A stretch of DNA of 64,000 nucleotides, from the NCBI GenBank assembly GCA_947458275.1, contig CANGYR010000007.1:1-64000 (forward strand). Direction: 5' to 3'. Each line of letters starts with the position of its first letter. Positions within the stretch are counted from its first letter, which is position 1. Below, piece by piece: positions 54,184 through 62,920 of the stretch. A program made the position numbers and the translations under genes. Source of the DNA: Chitinophagaceae bacterium (GTDB taxonomy: Bacteria > Bacteroidota > Bacteroidia > Chitinophagales > Chitinophagaceae). The notes beneath the pieces were generated by a model that saw only the letters and a list, made by a program, of their open reading frames with translations, had not been told where the DNA came from and ran no database searches.

Positions 54184-55464
54184 TTAATAGTGACATTTTT
54201 GACACTCAGTGCCGCCAATATGCTCAACAGTTACACTGTCCATTTTTTTGTTCTTCAGGTCTTTATGAAACTTCTCATAAATGCTGTAGAATTTATTTCC
54301 TTCGCCGGATTCTTTATTAAAGAAGTCAACCTTGCTTTCTCTGTGACAATTGATACACCATCCCATGCTCAAATCAGAAAACTGATATACTTCGCCCATC
54401 TCCTGGATATTTCCGTGACAGGTTTGACATTGTTGTTTACCAACTTTTATGTGCTGGCTGTGATTAAAGTAAACGTGATCGGGCAGGTTGTGAATTTTTA
54501 CCCATTCGATTGGTCTCGCTCCGTCGGGAACTCCATCCTTATTATTATCAGGATTGTATTGCTTTGTATCAGGATTCCATCCAGCATAAGAATAAAGCTT
54601 TTGAATTTCAGCAGTACCATTTACTTGAGTACCATCTTCTCTTACAATCGGATCTCCTTTGTATTCTTTGATGCCCATGTGACAGTTCATACATACATTC
54701 ACAGAAGGAATTCCTGCATGCTTGCTGTCTTGCGCACTTCCGTGACAATATAAACAACTGATTTGATTTACACCGGCGTGAACTTTGTGAGAATAATAAA
54801 TTGGCTGAACTGGCTGATAGTTTTGCATTCTGCCCAATCCGATAGCTCCATTGATGGTATAATAACCGCCAACAGCAAAAAGCAATAAAATGCCCGCCAT
54901 CAAATAAGTTTTGTTTCTGTAAAAAGGAACCGGCTCTCCGCGATAAATGCCTTCTTTTTCATCTGAAAGTTTACGAAGGTTGCTGTTGACTTGCAGAAGA
55001 ATAAACGCCACAACAGCCAAAATCAAAGTTAGTATTCCGTATAGTAAAGAGTTGTCAGATTCAGCAGCACCACCTGTGGCCGTTCCTCCTGCAGGAGCAG
55101 CAGGCGGTGTATAATCATCCACATATTTCATGATAGCATCCACCTCTTCTTTTTTGAGGTTGCTGAATGCAGTCATTACAGTGGGCTTCCACTTCTCGAA
55201 TAACGACTTCGCATAAGCGTCTGAGGCAATCATCTGAGCAGGATTGGCAACCCATTTGTATATCCATTCCTGATCAGGCACCCTGGTGCTCCAGCCTTTC
55301 AGAGCTGGACCGGTATAGTCTGCATCGGGCTTATGACAATTGGCGCAATTGGCTTTAAACAATGCCTCACCGTCAGCGGCGAAAATATTGTTGTTAATAG
55401 AAAGGGATAAAAATAAAAGTAGACTTGCAAAGACTTTGGTGGTGATTTTTTTATAACAACTCAT
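54184..55464 (-). CDS. actA: Alternative complex III multiheme cytochrome ActA
   Basis: This 426-residue protein has a signal peptide. It has an N-terminal cytochrome c domain with CANCH (residue about 40), one transmembrane helix (about 140-160), and a C-terminal multiheme part with CLYCH, CMNCH, CQTCH, CINCH and a final CQKCHY. That is six CxxCH motifs in total, one more than the classical pentaheme ActA, because of the extra N-terminal domain. It is the first gene of the respiratory cluster, with a promoter just upstream. Confidence 0.94.
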   Translation of the reverse strand: MSCYKKITTKVFASLLLFLSLSINNNIFAADGEALFKANCANCHKPDADYTGPALKGWSTRVPDQEWIYKWVANPAQMIASDAYAKSLFEKWKPTVMTAFSNLKKEEVDAIMKYVDDYTPPAAPAGGTATGGAAESDNSLLYGILTLILAVVAFILLQVNSNLRKLSDEKEGIYRGEPVPFYRNKTYLMAGILLLFAVGGYYTINGAIGLGRMQNYQPVQPIYYSHKVHAGVNQISCLYCHGSAQDSKHAGIPSVNVCMNCHMGIKEYKGDPIVREDGTQVNGTAEIQKLYSYAGWNPDTKQYNPDNNKDGVPDGARPIEWVKIHNLPDHVYFNHSQHIKVGKQQCQTCHGNIQEMGEVYQFSDLSMGWCINCHRESKVDFFNKESGEGNKFYSIYEKFHKDLKNKKMDSVTVEHIGGTECQKCHY

Positions 55465-55507
55465 ACGGTTATCTGGGCTAATGTGGAAAAAAATCCTGAT
55501 TCGGGCA

Positions 55508-55515
55508 CAAAAGTA
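55508..55515 (-). promoter_or_regulatory. -7 element of the act-oxidase operon
   Basis: On the minus strand TACTTTTG fits TAnnTTTG, with TTG 22 bp upstream (55538-55540). It lies 44 bp before the actA start. Confidence 0.6.
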
Positions 55516-55522
55516 AGATAGG

Positions 55523-55543
55523 ATGTTGACATTATATCAACAT
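55523..55543. promoter_or_regulatory. Candidate operator at the act promoter
   Basis: ATGTTGA-cattata-TCAACAT is a perfect inverted repeat with a 7-bp spacer that overlaps the putative -33 box. It resembles but does not match an FNR/CRP site, where the spacing between TTGA and TCAA is 6. Confidence 0.45.
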
Positions 55544-55696
55544 TTTTTAAAAAAATTTTTCTTTTTTTATAATGACTTTCAACACATTGTAATAGAACAT
55601 GCCTCCTTTTGTCATAAAAATGTAAACAAATAAATCGCTGCCGATATTCCAAAAAAAATAGCGTCAATATCGGTTTGTTTTACGCAATTTTGCAAC

Positions 55697-55975
55697 ATGC
55701 TGAATAGATTAAAAGAAAAGTGGAAAGTCAATGGCTGGAATTTGTTCCTTATCATTACAACTTTTGCTTTGGGAGGAAGTCTCTGCGGGTATGTTGGCAG
55801 AATGATTCTTTCCTCATGTGGAATAGATAAGAGTTTTATTTACTTTGGGTTATATATTACAATAATTACTGCTCTTTGGCCTTTTTCCGTTTTACTCGTG
55901 AGCATTCCTCTAGGTCAGTATTTATTTTTTAAAAATTATATAAGAAGAATAATTAATAAAATTGGCAGAAAATAA
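55697..55975 (+). CDS. DUF6787 family membrane protein
   Basis: This 92-residue protein has two transmembrane segments (LFLIITTFALGGSLCGYVG and ITIITALWPFSVLLVSIPLG) and basic ends. I associate this pattern with DUF6787, a small Bacteroidota family next to purN or other housekeeping genes; function unknown. It is divergent from actA, and purN follows with a 19-nt gap. Confidence 0.75.
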   Translation: MLNRLKEKWKVNGWNLFLIITTFALGGSLCGYVGRMILSSCGIDKSFIYFGLYITIITALWPFSVLLVSIPLGQYLFFKNYIRRIINKIGRK

Positions 55976-55994
55976 TAAAGTAACGCTTGTCCGG

Positions 55995-56564
55995 ATGGCC
56001 ATTTTTGCCAGTGGCTCGGGCTCTAATGCAAAAAAAATTATAGATTACTTTACATCTGTTCCGGATATTGATGTTGATGTGGTTGTTTGCAATAAAAAAG
56101 GGGCGGGAGTGATTGGCATTGCCGGAGAAAACAATATCCCCGTTGTAATGATTGACCGGACTTCCTTTCAGGACACTTCCAATCTCGTTGCTGAACTGGA
56201 AAAACGAAACATCAACCTGATTGTGATGGCGGGATTTCTTTGGCAACTGCCGGAATCTTTTGTCAATGCTTTTAAGGGAAATATTCTAAACATCCATCCG
56301 GCGCTCCTTCCCAAATACGGAGGAAAAGGGATGTACGGAAAATTTGTACATGAAGCCGTTTTAGAAAACAAAGAAAAAGAAAGTGGCATCACCATCCACC
56401 TGGCAGATGAATTTTACGACAGAGGTGAAATAATATTTCAGGCCTCCTGTGAAGTTGACCCAAACGAAAACATGGAGAGTCTGGCAAAAAAAATTCAATT
56501 GCTTGAACATCAGCACTACCCAAAGATAATAGAAGGTTTTATCCGCAAACAAAATCATTCATAA
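55995..56564 (+). CDS. purN: Phosphoribosylglycinamide formyltransferase
   Basis: This enzyme adds the formyl group from 10-formyl-THF to GAR, the third step of purine synthesis. The start MAIFASGSGSNAKKII, catalytic NIHPALLPKYGGKGMYG (Asn-x-His) and the Asp in GITIHLADEFYDRGEII are all present. The ATG at 55995 gives 189 residues. A TTG at 55962 would add 11 residues and overlap the upstream gene by 14 nt; both are possible. purF lies about 2 kb downstream. Confidence 0.93.
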   Translation: MAIFASGSGSNAKKIIDYFTSVPDIDVDVVVCNKKGAGVIGIAGENNIPVVMIDRTSFQDTSNLVAELEKRNINLIVMAGFLWQLPESFVNAFKGNILNIHPALLPKYGGKGMYGKFVHEAVLENKEKESGITIHLADEFYDRGEIIFQASCEVDPNENMESLAKKIQLLEHQHYPKIIEGFIRKQNHS

Positions 56565-56616
56565 AGGGTTTATTTTGGTAAGTTCTTTTTGTCTTTTGAA
56601 TTTTTAAAAATCCAAT

Positions 56617-57378
56617 TTGCATAAATTCTTGATATCCATATTGATACTTTTGAACGGCTATGGTCTTTTTGCACAAAAAAAAACCATCAGTGGAACTGTT
56701 TTTGATATCAGCAAACTAAATTATGTTGAAAATGTAAAGGTGATGAGCAACTCCGGTGTAATCGTGAGAACCGATAGCATGGGAAAGTATTCCATCACTG
56801 TCGACAAAAATGATTCGCTCACCTTTGTTTACAATGCCAAGCCAACACAAAAGTTTGCTGTATCCTCAATTACAGATCTGCAGCATTTTGATGTCTCTCT
56901 AAAAATAACCGTCAAAGGAAAATACAGTCTGCTTAAAGATGTGGTGGTCTATTCAAAATCCTTCAAAGAAGATTCTATAGAAAACAGAATTGCATACGCC
57001 GATATTTTTAATTTTCAAAAGCCCGGCATTCGCTCTTCTATTTCTCCGGATGGAGTTGCGGGAGCTGATCTGGACGAGATCATCAATATGTTTCGCTTCA
57101 AAAGAAATAAGAGAATGAGGATCTTTCAGCAAAGACTGGAGCAGGAAGAAAAAGAAAAATATGTTAATTATCGTTTCAGCAAAATATATGTACAGCGGGT
57201 AACAGGTCTTAAAAGTCCGCTGTTGGATACCTTTCTGGTATGGTATCGCCCCGGTTATGAATTTACCATTAAAAGTGATGAGGTTCTATTTAATGAGTAC
57301 ATCCTTGAAGCAAAATATGAATTTGAAAGAATTCAGCGTTTACTAAATGATTCAAAAAAAAGAAAAAAAACAAACAGT
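56617..57378 (+). CDS. Exported protein with carboxypeptidase-regulatory-like domain
   Basis: It has a TTG start with a good signal peptide ([17 protein letters not shown]). A CarboxypepD_reg-like beta domain follows ([32 protein letters not shown]), then a helical part ([20 protein letters not shown]) and VWYRPGYEF. In related Bacteroidota proteins the chain ends soon after this point. Here the frame runs on into MsrB (57379-57741) with no stop, giving a 374-residue fusion. The junction has two A8 tracts; one fewer A in either would place a TGA overlapping the MsrB ATG. Function unknown. Confidence 0.7.
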
Positions 57379-57741
57379 ATGAATTACAACCCGCTTACTC
57401 CTGAAGAAGAAAATGTTATCGTGCATAAAGGAACAGAAAGACCATTTACCGGAGAGTACACCAATAACAAGGCGGCGGGGACTTACATCTGTCGCAGATG
57501 CAACAATCCTCTTTATCTGTCTGACGACAAATTTGATTCTCATTGCGGATGGCCGAGTTTTGATGATGAAATTCCCGGAGCGGTAAAGCGCGTGCCCGAT
57601 GCGGACGGCAGAAGAACCGAAATAATATGCAGCAAGTGCGGAGGACACCTGGGACATGTGTTTATCGGAGAAAAACTAACGCTAAAGAATACACGACATT
57701 GCGTAAACTCCATCTCTATGAAATTTATCCCTGAAAAATGA
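57379..57741 (+). CDS. msrB: Peptide-methionine (R)-S-oxide reductase MsrB
   Basis: From the internal ATG at 57379 this is 120 residues, a complete MsrB. It has [18 protein letters not shown], the zinc-binding CxxC pairs ICRRCNN and [12 protein letters not shown], the substrate loop [11 protein letters not shown], and the catalytic Cys in RHCVNSISM. It repairs methionine-R-sulfoxide in proteins. As written it is in frame with the exported upstream protein, so the fusion would be periplasmic; started alone, it would be cytosolic. Either is possible. Confidence 0.9.
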   Translation: MNYNPLTPEEENVIVHKGTERPFTGEYTNNKAAGTYICRRCNNPLYLSDDKFDSHCGWPSFDDEIPGAVKRVPDADGRRTEIICSKCGGHLGHVFIGEKLTLKNTRHCVNSISMKFIPEK

Positions 57742-57810
57742 TACGCCGGATTTTCTACCGGACTGACCTGCGTTTCAAATTGTAATAGATTATTTTGGTA
57801 AAATCTTAGT

Positions 57811-57818
57811 TATCTTTG
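57811..57818 (+). promoter_or_regulatory. -7 element of the barrel gene at 57848
   Basis: TATCTTTG matches TAnnTTTG, 29 bp before the ATG. No well-spaced -33 box is seen. Confidence 0.45.
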
Positions 57819-57847
57819 GTTTTAAAACGATTCATTAAAAAGATATC

Positions 57848-58573
57848 ATGTCAATAAAAATAAAAAAAACTTTAGCTCTGCTCTTTTTAATAATATTTTC
57901 CGGAAATATATTGTTCGCCCAAAATAAAGACGTCAATAAAATACCTCCCTCCGGAGATCATTTTATGTTGCAAATCAGCTCAGATCAATGGCTGGGAGCT
58001 CCCGACAGTATCAACAGCAGAATAAAAGGTCTGTCCAGAGGATTCAATGCATACATCATGCTCAACAAAACATTTAAAAAATCTCCCTCTTACAGTATTG
58101 GATTTGGCCTGGGAATCAGCAACAGCAATATCTATTTTGATAAATATGCTGTCGAAATTAAAGGCCCTGGCAACAATCTTCTTTTCAAAGACCTGGAGAA
58201 AACAGAGCGTTTTAAAAAATACAAAATGGCAACCACGTTCGTGGAAGTCCCGTTGGAATTGCGATACAGCTCCAAACCGGAAACACCCAACAAATCATTC
58301 AAAGTAGCTATAGGAGGAAAATTCGGACTGCTGGTCAATTCTCATACCAAAGGCAAAAATTTGCTAGATAATACCGGAAGAACGATTAATGAATACACAG
58401 AAAAAATCACCTCTAAGAGATATTTCAATACCACCAGAATCTCCGCTACCGCAAGGGTAGGCTATGGCAATTTCAGCATCTTCGGCTCTTACGCGCTCAC
58501 CGGAATATTCAAAAACAATGTAGCGGCAGACATCAATTTGCTGCAGGTTGGATTGACCATCAGCGGACTTTAA
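57848..58573 (+). CDS. Outer-membrane beta-barrel protein (PorT-like)
   Basis: This 241-residue protein has a signal peptide (LALLFLIIFSGNILFAQ). Strands such as SYSIGFGLGISNSNIYF, FVEVPLELRYSS, FKVAIGGKFGLLV and ARVGYGNFSIFGSYAL and a hydrophobic end (LTISGL) indicate a small eight-stranded barrel of the outer-membrane beta-barrel (OMP_b-brl_2-like) type. Function unknown. It is a monocistronic gene with its own -7 element. Confidence 0.8.
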   Translation: MSIKIKKTLALLFLIIFSGNILFAQNKDVNKIPPSGDHFMLQISSDQWLGAPDSINSRIKGLSRGFNAYIMLNKTFKKSPSYSIGFGLGISNSNIYFDKYAVEIKGPGNNLLFKDLEKTERFKKYKMATTFVEVPLELRYSSKPETPNKSFKVAIGGKFGLLVNSHTKGKNLLDNTGRTINEYTEKITSKRYFNTTRISATARVGYGNFSIFGSYALTGIFKNNVAADINLLQVGLTISGL

Positions 58574-58606
58574 GTTAATTTTTTATTTAAACGCAAGTGT
58601 TATTTG

Positions 58607-58634
58607 TTTGCTGATGAGTCATAGACTATTTTTG
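58607..58634 (+). promoter_or_regulatory. purF promoter
   Basis: TTTG (58607-58610), a 16-bp gap, and TATTTTTG (58627-58634) match the Bacteroidota -33/-7 pattern, 25 bp before the ATG. No obvious purine riboswitch is seen in the short leader. Confidence 0.6.
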
Positions 58635-58659
58635 CAACTCATAATCTGGCTTCCATCCC

Positions 58660-60507
58660 ATGAGTGATGCTATCAAACACGAATGCGGCCTTGCTTTCAT
58701 TCGTTTAAGAAAATCTTTCAGTTATTATCAGCAACAATACAAGTCGGCGCTATACGGTTTAAATAAACTGTATCTGTTGATGGAGAAACAACATAACCGC
58801 GGACAAGATGGTGCAGGTGTTGCTACTTTAAAACTAAATACAGAACCGGGCTATCCCTTTTTATACCGAATCAGAAGCAATGCTAACCAGCCAATTGCCG
58901 ATGTATTTGATAAAATTGGAAAAGAAATCAAAGAAATAGAACTACATCAGCCCGACATCAAAGCGCATCCGGGTCTGATGAAAGGACACATCAACGTGCT
59001 GGGAGAGATTTTACTGGGCCACCTCAGATACGGAACGCAGGGAAAAAATGATATTAATTTTTGCCACCCCTTTATAAAGAAAAACACCATTCCTGCAAGA
59101 AATCTTGCGCTCGCTGGTAATTTCAATCTGGTGAATACGGAAGAACTCTTCAGCAAAATAAATGTAGCGCCCGGACCTTTTCAGATACAAAGTGATCTGG
59201 CCGCTATGATGGAAATTATTCACCACTTCCTGGTAGAAGCAGATGAAAAAACTCCGGGTGACCCGGAAATAAGTGAGGTGCTGAAAAAAGCCGTTCAGAT
59301 GTTTGACGGAGGTTTTCATTTTGCCGGCATGACAGGCAACGGAGATGCCTTTGTAGTGAGAGATGCACATGGAATCAGGCCTTCTTATTACTACATCAAC
59401 GACGATGTAATTGTTGCAGCCAGTGAAAGAGCCGCCATCAGAACCGCATTCAATCTGGAGGAAAACGAAGTCCAGGAATTAATGCCCGGCTCGGCGCTCA
59501 TCATCAAAGCAAATGGCAATTATGCTGTTGAACAAATTGTTCCCGCCAAAGAAAGAAGAGCCTGCAGCTTTGAAAGAATTTACTTCAGCAGAGGCAGCGA
59601 CGAGAAAATATACAGAGAACGCATCGCGCTTGGTTATAAACTCAGCAATGTAATACTGAAGACCGTTGATTATGATTTGAAAAATACCATTTTCTCTTTT
59701 ATTCCCAATACCGCCGAAACCGCCTTTTATGGTTTAATCAAAGGGGCGGAAGATTATCTCAATAAAATTAAAATTGACAGAATACTGAGCTGGGGAAAAG
59801 AATATGATGAGGATAAGCTGAGAGAAATGATTACCCGTAAAATACGCGTGGAAAAAATAGCCATCAAAGATGTCAAGCTGCGCACCTTCATCACCGAAGA
59901 TGAAAGCAGAAACGAAATGGTGCAGCACGTGTACGACATCACCTATGGAACCGTCCGTAAAAATACAGATACACTGGTGGTTATAGATGACAGCATCGTA
60001 AGAGGCACCACGCTAAAACAGAGTATCATTAAAATGCTGGGCAGACTTTCACCAAAAAAAATCATCATCGTTTCCTCTGCTCCTCAAATAAGATACCCCG
60101 ATTGTTACGGAATTGACATGAGTAAACTGGGAGATTTTGTGGCATTCAAAGCCGCTGTTGAATTACTGAAAGAAAACGGAAAAGAAGAATTACTGAAAGA
60201 GTTACTCGAAGAATGTAAAGCACTTAAAGAGAAAAATCTGCTGCATACCGAGAATCTGGTTAGACGAATATATAAACCATTTACTGTAGAGGAGGTTTCT
60301 AAAAAAATTGCCGAACTGGTTACTCCGGAAGATTCTCGTACACCCATAGACGTTATCTTCCAGTCTATTGAAGACCTGCATGATGCCTGCCCAAATAATA
60401 AGGGCGACTGGTATTTTACCGGAAATTATCCCACACCGGGAGGCAACCGCGTTTGCAACAACGCGCTCCTGAATTATCTGGAAGGAAAAAATGTAAGAGG
60501 ATACTAA
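58660..60507 (+). CDS. purF: Amidophosphoribosyltransferase
   Basis: This enzyme makes phosphoribosylamine from PRPP and glutamine, the first step of purine synthesis. The catalytic N-terminal nucleophile would be the Cys in IKHECGLAFI, so an 8-residue propeptide must be removed, as in the B. subtilis type. LLMEKQHNRGQDGAG and GHLRYGTQG belong to the glutaminase half, and VVIDDSIVRGTTLK is the PRPP motif. At 615 residues it is longer than the usual 470-510, through insertions and a C-terminal extension typical of the long Bacteroidota form. Confidence 0.92.
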   Translation: MSDAIKHECGLAFIRLRKSFSYYQQQYKSALYGLNKLYLLMEKQHNRGQDGAGVATLKLNTEPGYPFLYRIRSNANQPIADVFDKIGKEIKEIELHQPDIKAHPGLMKGHINVLGEILLGHLRYGTQGKNDINFCHPFIKKNTIPARNLALAGNFNLVNTEELFSKINVAPGPFQIQSDLAAMMEIIHHFLVEADEKTPGDPEISEVLKKAVQMFDGGFHFAGMTGNGDAFVVRDAHGIRPSYYYINDDVIVAASERAAIRTAFNLEENEVQELMPGSALIIKANGNYAVEQIVPAKERRACSFERIYFSRGSDEKIYRERIALGYKLSNVILKTVDYDLKNTIFSFIPNTAETAFYGLIKGAEDYLNKIKIDRILSWGKEYDEDKLREMITRKIRVEKIAIKDVKLRTFITEDESRNEMVQHVYDITYGTVRKNTDTLVVIDDSIVRGTTLKQSIIKMLGRLSPKKIIIVSSAPQIRYPDCYGIDMSKLGDFVAFKAAVELLKENGKEELLKELLEECKALKEKNLLHTENLVRRIYKPFTVEEVSKKIAELVTPEDSRTPIDVIFQSIEDLHDACPNNKGDWYFTGNYPTPGGNRVCNNALLNYLEGKNVRGY

Positions 60508-60527
60508 CCGCCTGATCGGGCTGCCTT

Positions 60528-61643
60528 TTATGAATTCAGCATCAGCGGCATCACCAACATTAAAAGCTCTTCATCATCGGCTTGTTCACTGGGCTTGATG
60601 ATGCCGGCTTTGGTTGATGTGCTCAACTCCATATTGATTTCATTTGTATCCGCTCCGTTCAGCATCTCAATCAAAAATTTTGCATTGAAAGCAATCTGAA
60701 GATCCTCGCCGTCATATTGACAAGCCATCTTCTCATTTCCTTCATTACTGAAATCAACATCCTGTGCAATGAGTTGTAAATTATTTCCAGTGATGTTTAA
60801 TGCAATTTGGTTGGTGCTCTTGTTGCTGAATACACTCACCCTGCGCAATGCCCCCTGAAAATCACTTTTATTTACAACGAGCTTATACGGATTGTCAGTA
60901 GGAATCACCACTTTATAATCAGGGAAGCGCGCATCAATCAAACGACAAACCAGCTCAGTGCTGCCGTGTAAAATAAACAGATGATTGGCGTTATATGATA
61001 CATTGAGCTCGTCATCATTCACCGGCAAAGCGGCCTTCAAAAGATTGAGCGGTTTTTTAGGAACAATAAACGATTCTTTTTTAGGACATTCCACATCTTT
61101 TCTGGTGTACTTTACCAAACGATGTGCGTCAGTCGCCACAAAAGTGATACCCTTTTTATCCAGCTCAAAGAAAACACCTGTCATAGCCGGTCTCAAATCA
61201 TCACTGCTCACGGCAAAAATAGTTTTGTTAATTGCAGTTACCAACGCCTCGGAACTCATGGTAAAGCTGTTTGCATCTTCCGCTTTGGGTTCGCGGGGAA
61301 AATTGTCGGGGTTTTCTCCCATCACCTTATACTTACCATTGTCGCTCGTAATTTCAATCGCAAAATTCTTGTCGATATTAAAAGTCAACGGCTGCTCTGA
61401 AATATTTTTTAAAGTATCGAGCAAAATTTTTGCAGGAATACAAACCTTTCCGCTGTCTTTTGCTTCAATATCCATGTGTATTTTCATCACCGTTTCCAGA
61501 TCGGTAGCCACCACAGTCAACCTGTTCTTTTCTATTTCAAAAAGAAAATCTTCCAAAATAGGCAAAACGGTATTAGTGCCAATAACACCACTTATTTGCT
61601 GGAGTTGTTTCAATAGTGATGATGAAGAGACGATAAATTTCAT
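60528..61643 (-). CDS. dnaN: DNA polymerase III beta subunit (sliding clamp)
   Basis: From the ATG at 61643 (MKFIVSSSSLLKQLQQISGVI) this is 371 residues, the standard clamp length. Three repeated clamp domains are visible (LEDFLFEIEKNRLTVVATDLE, MTGVFFELDKKGITFVATDAHRLV, and AFNAKFLIEML in the third) and the C-terminus ends LVMPLMLN. A longer frame from 61697 would include the promoter, so the later start is preferred. dnaA is not adjacent in this window. Confidence 0.96.
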   Translation of the reverse strand: MKFIVSSSSLLKQLQQISGVIGTNTVLPILEDFLFEIEKNRLTVVATDLETVMKIHMDIEAKDSGKVCIPAKILLDTLKNISEQPLTFNIDKNFAIEITSDNGKYKVMGENPDNFPREPKAEDANSFTMSSEALVTAINKTIFAVSSDDLRPAMTGVFFELDKKGITFVATDAHRLVKYTRKDVECPKKESFIVPKKPLNLLKAALPVNDDELNVSYNANHLFILHGSTELVCRLIDARFPDYKVVIPTDNPYKLVVNKSDFQGALRRVSVFSNKSTNQIALNITGNNLQLIAQDVDFSNEGNEKMACQYDGEDLQIAFNAKFLIEMLNGADTNEINMELSTSTKAGIIKPSEQADDEELLMLVMPLMLNS

Positions 61644-61694
61644 TATTTTGATTTTGAGGTTTGTTTGTTTATTATTGCCATAGCCGGCAAGTGC

Positions 61695-61726
61695 CAAAGA
61701 TAAAATATTGCCGGTAATGAATACAA
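61695..61726 (-). promoter_or_regulatory. dnaN promoter
   Basis: On the minus strand TTG (rc at 61724-61726), 21 bp, then TATCTTTG (rc at 61695-61702) lie 51 bp before the chosen start, which supports the shorter dnaN frame. Confidence 0.6.
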
Positions 61727-61773
61727 GATAATTTCTTCATAATTTCAACATAGAATCTACATAATATCAACAT

Positions 61774-62244
61774 TTGAACCGACCGCTCAACATAGGAACA
61801 GACAAGGCGTTACAGAAAATCAAACATTTTTGCGCCTACCAGGAAAGAAACCACCGCGAAGTAAAAGAAAAACTATACAGTTATGGTCTGTATAAACCTC
61901 AAGTGGAGGAGCTGATTTCCTTATTGATTGAAGAGAATTTCCTCAATGAAGAACGCTATGCCATCGCCTTTTCCGGAGGAAAATTCCGGATGAAAGGGTG
62001 GGGAAAAAACAAAATAAAGTATGCCCTCCGGCAACAACAGGTGAGTGAGTATTGCATCCGTACGGGGATGAATTCCATCAATGAAGAAGAGTACGAAAAA
62101 AAACTGCAACAATTGTTTGATCAAAAACTCAAAACGCAGAAAGCAGAAAAAAATATTTTCATTAAAAAAAGAAAGCTGCAGGACTTTCTGATGCAAAGAG
62201 GATTTGAAACATCCTTAATCAATAAACTTTTAAAAGATGTCTGA
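61774..62244 (+). CDS. recX: RecX family regulatory protein
   Basis: This 156-residue helical protein starts with TTG. The repeats KIKHFCAYQERNHREVKEKLYSYG, VEELISLLIEENFLNEERYAIAFSGGKFRMKGWGKNKIKYALRQ and a third three-helix unit are typical of RecX, which modulates RecA filaments. It overlaps the following gene by 8 nt. The recA gene is not in the window. Confidence 0.9.
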   Translation: MNRPLNIGTDKALQKIKHFCAYQERNHREVKEKLYSYGLYKPQVEELISLLIEENFLNEERYAIAFSGGKFRMKGWGKNKIKYALRQQQVSEYCIRTGMNSINEEEYEKKLQQLFDQKLKTQKAEKNIFIKKRKLQDFLMQRGFETSLINKLLKDV

Positions 62245-62719
62245 AGATATAATCTTATCACGCGGAACCAAAGAAGAGCAATATAAAAACCTGATTCCGC
62301 AGATACAAGCCATCATTTCCGGCGAAACAGACCAAACTGCCAATCTGGCCAATATCGCCGCCTGTTTGAAACAGCAGTTTGGCTGGTGGTGGGTGGGGTT
62401 TTATTTGGCGAAAAACGATGAGCTCGTTTTGGGACCTTTTCAGGGACCTGTTGCCTGCAACAGAATTAAAATGGGCAGGGGAGTATGCGGAACCGCCTGG
62501 GAAAAAGGCACCACCATCATTGTTGAAGATGTAGAAAAATTCCCTGGACACATCGCCTGCAGCAGTCTTTCAAAATCAGAAATCGTAGTGCCGGTTATAA
62601 TGAACAATCGTGTTATTGCCGTGCTGGATGCGGACAGCGAGCATTTATCGCATTTTGATGAAATTGATAAAACGTATTTGGAAATATTGGTTGATAAAAT
62701 TGAAACGGTGTTTTCTTAA
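62237..62719 (+). CDS. Free methionine-(R)-sulfoxide reductase (GAF domain)
   Basis: This 160-residue single GAF domain has WWWVGFYLAKNDELVLGPFQGPVAC, GRGVCGTAW and HIACSSLSKSEIVVPV. The three Cys residues are those of fRMsr (MsrC/YebR), which reduces free methionine-R-sulfoxide. It is cytosolic. It is translationally coupled to recX (8-nt overlap). With MsrB at 57379, this window encodes both R-sulfoxide activities. Confidence 0.92.
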   Translation: MSEDIILSRGTKEEQYKNLIPQIQAIISGETDQTANLANIAACLKQQFGWWWVGFYLAKNDELVLGPFQGPVACNRIKMGRGVCGTAWEKGTTIIVEDVEKFPGHIACSSLSKSEIVVPVIMNNRVIAVLDADSEHLSHFDEIDKTYLEILVDKIETVFS

Positions 62720-62910
62720 TTACCTCACCCCCAACCCCTCTACTTTAGGAGAAATGGAATTTTTTTAGTAACTGGTATAAAGGATATTCATCTCAACGAT
62801 TAAACGCCTATCCTAGAAAAACGATGTATTGTCCCCCTCCTTTGGAGGGGCTAGGGGAGGTCAATATAAGCTGAGAATACGCCACATCTCGTTCCGTAGG
62901 AACGACACAT
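62720..62910. repeat. Dispersed hairpin repeats (CCCCTCC- and GTTCCGTAGGAAC-types)
   Basis: CCTCACCCCCAACCCCTC near 62723 and CCCCTCCTTTGGAGGGGCTA near 62837 are the two halves of a common G/C-rich repeat. The second contains the stem CCCCTCC/GGAGGGG. GTTCCGTAGGAAC at 62891-62903 is a separate palindrome. No gene is seen. Confidence 0.6.
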
Positions 62911-62920
62911 CTCTAACAAA

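Noticed and set aside
54184-54753. 187-codon plus-strand open frame over actA
   Set aside because: It is antisense to a multiheme cytochrome gene with six CxxCH motifs and has no domain of its own.
55523-55543. True FNR box
   Set aside because: The spacing between TTGA and TCAA is 7 bp rather than 6, so I report only a candidate operator.
58560-58659. Purine riboswitch before purF
   Set aside because: The leader after the promoter is only about 25 nt, too short for a riboswitch aptamer.
60985-61683. 232-codon open frame antisense to dnaN
   Set aside because: It is fully covered by the well-supported dnaN gene and has low-complexity Ser-rich composition typical of antisense frames.
61644-61773. 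Replication origin next to dnaN
   Set aside because: I saw no cluster of TTATCCACA-type DnaA boxes and dnaA is not adjacent; the spacer only shows a promoter-like signal.
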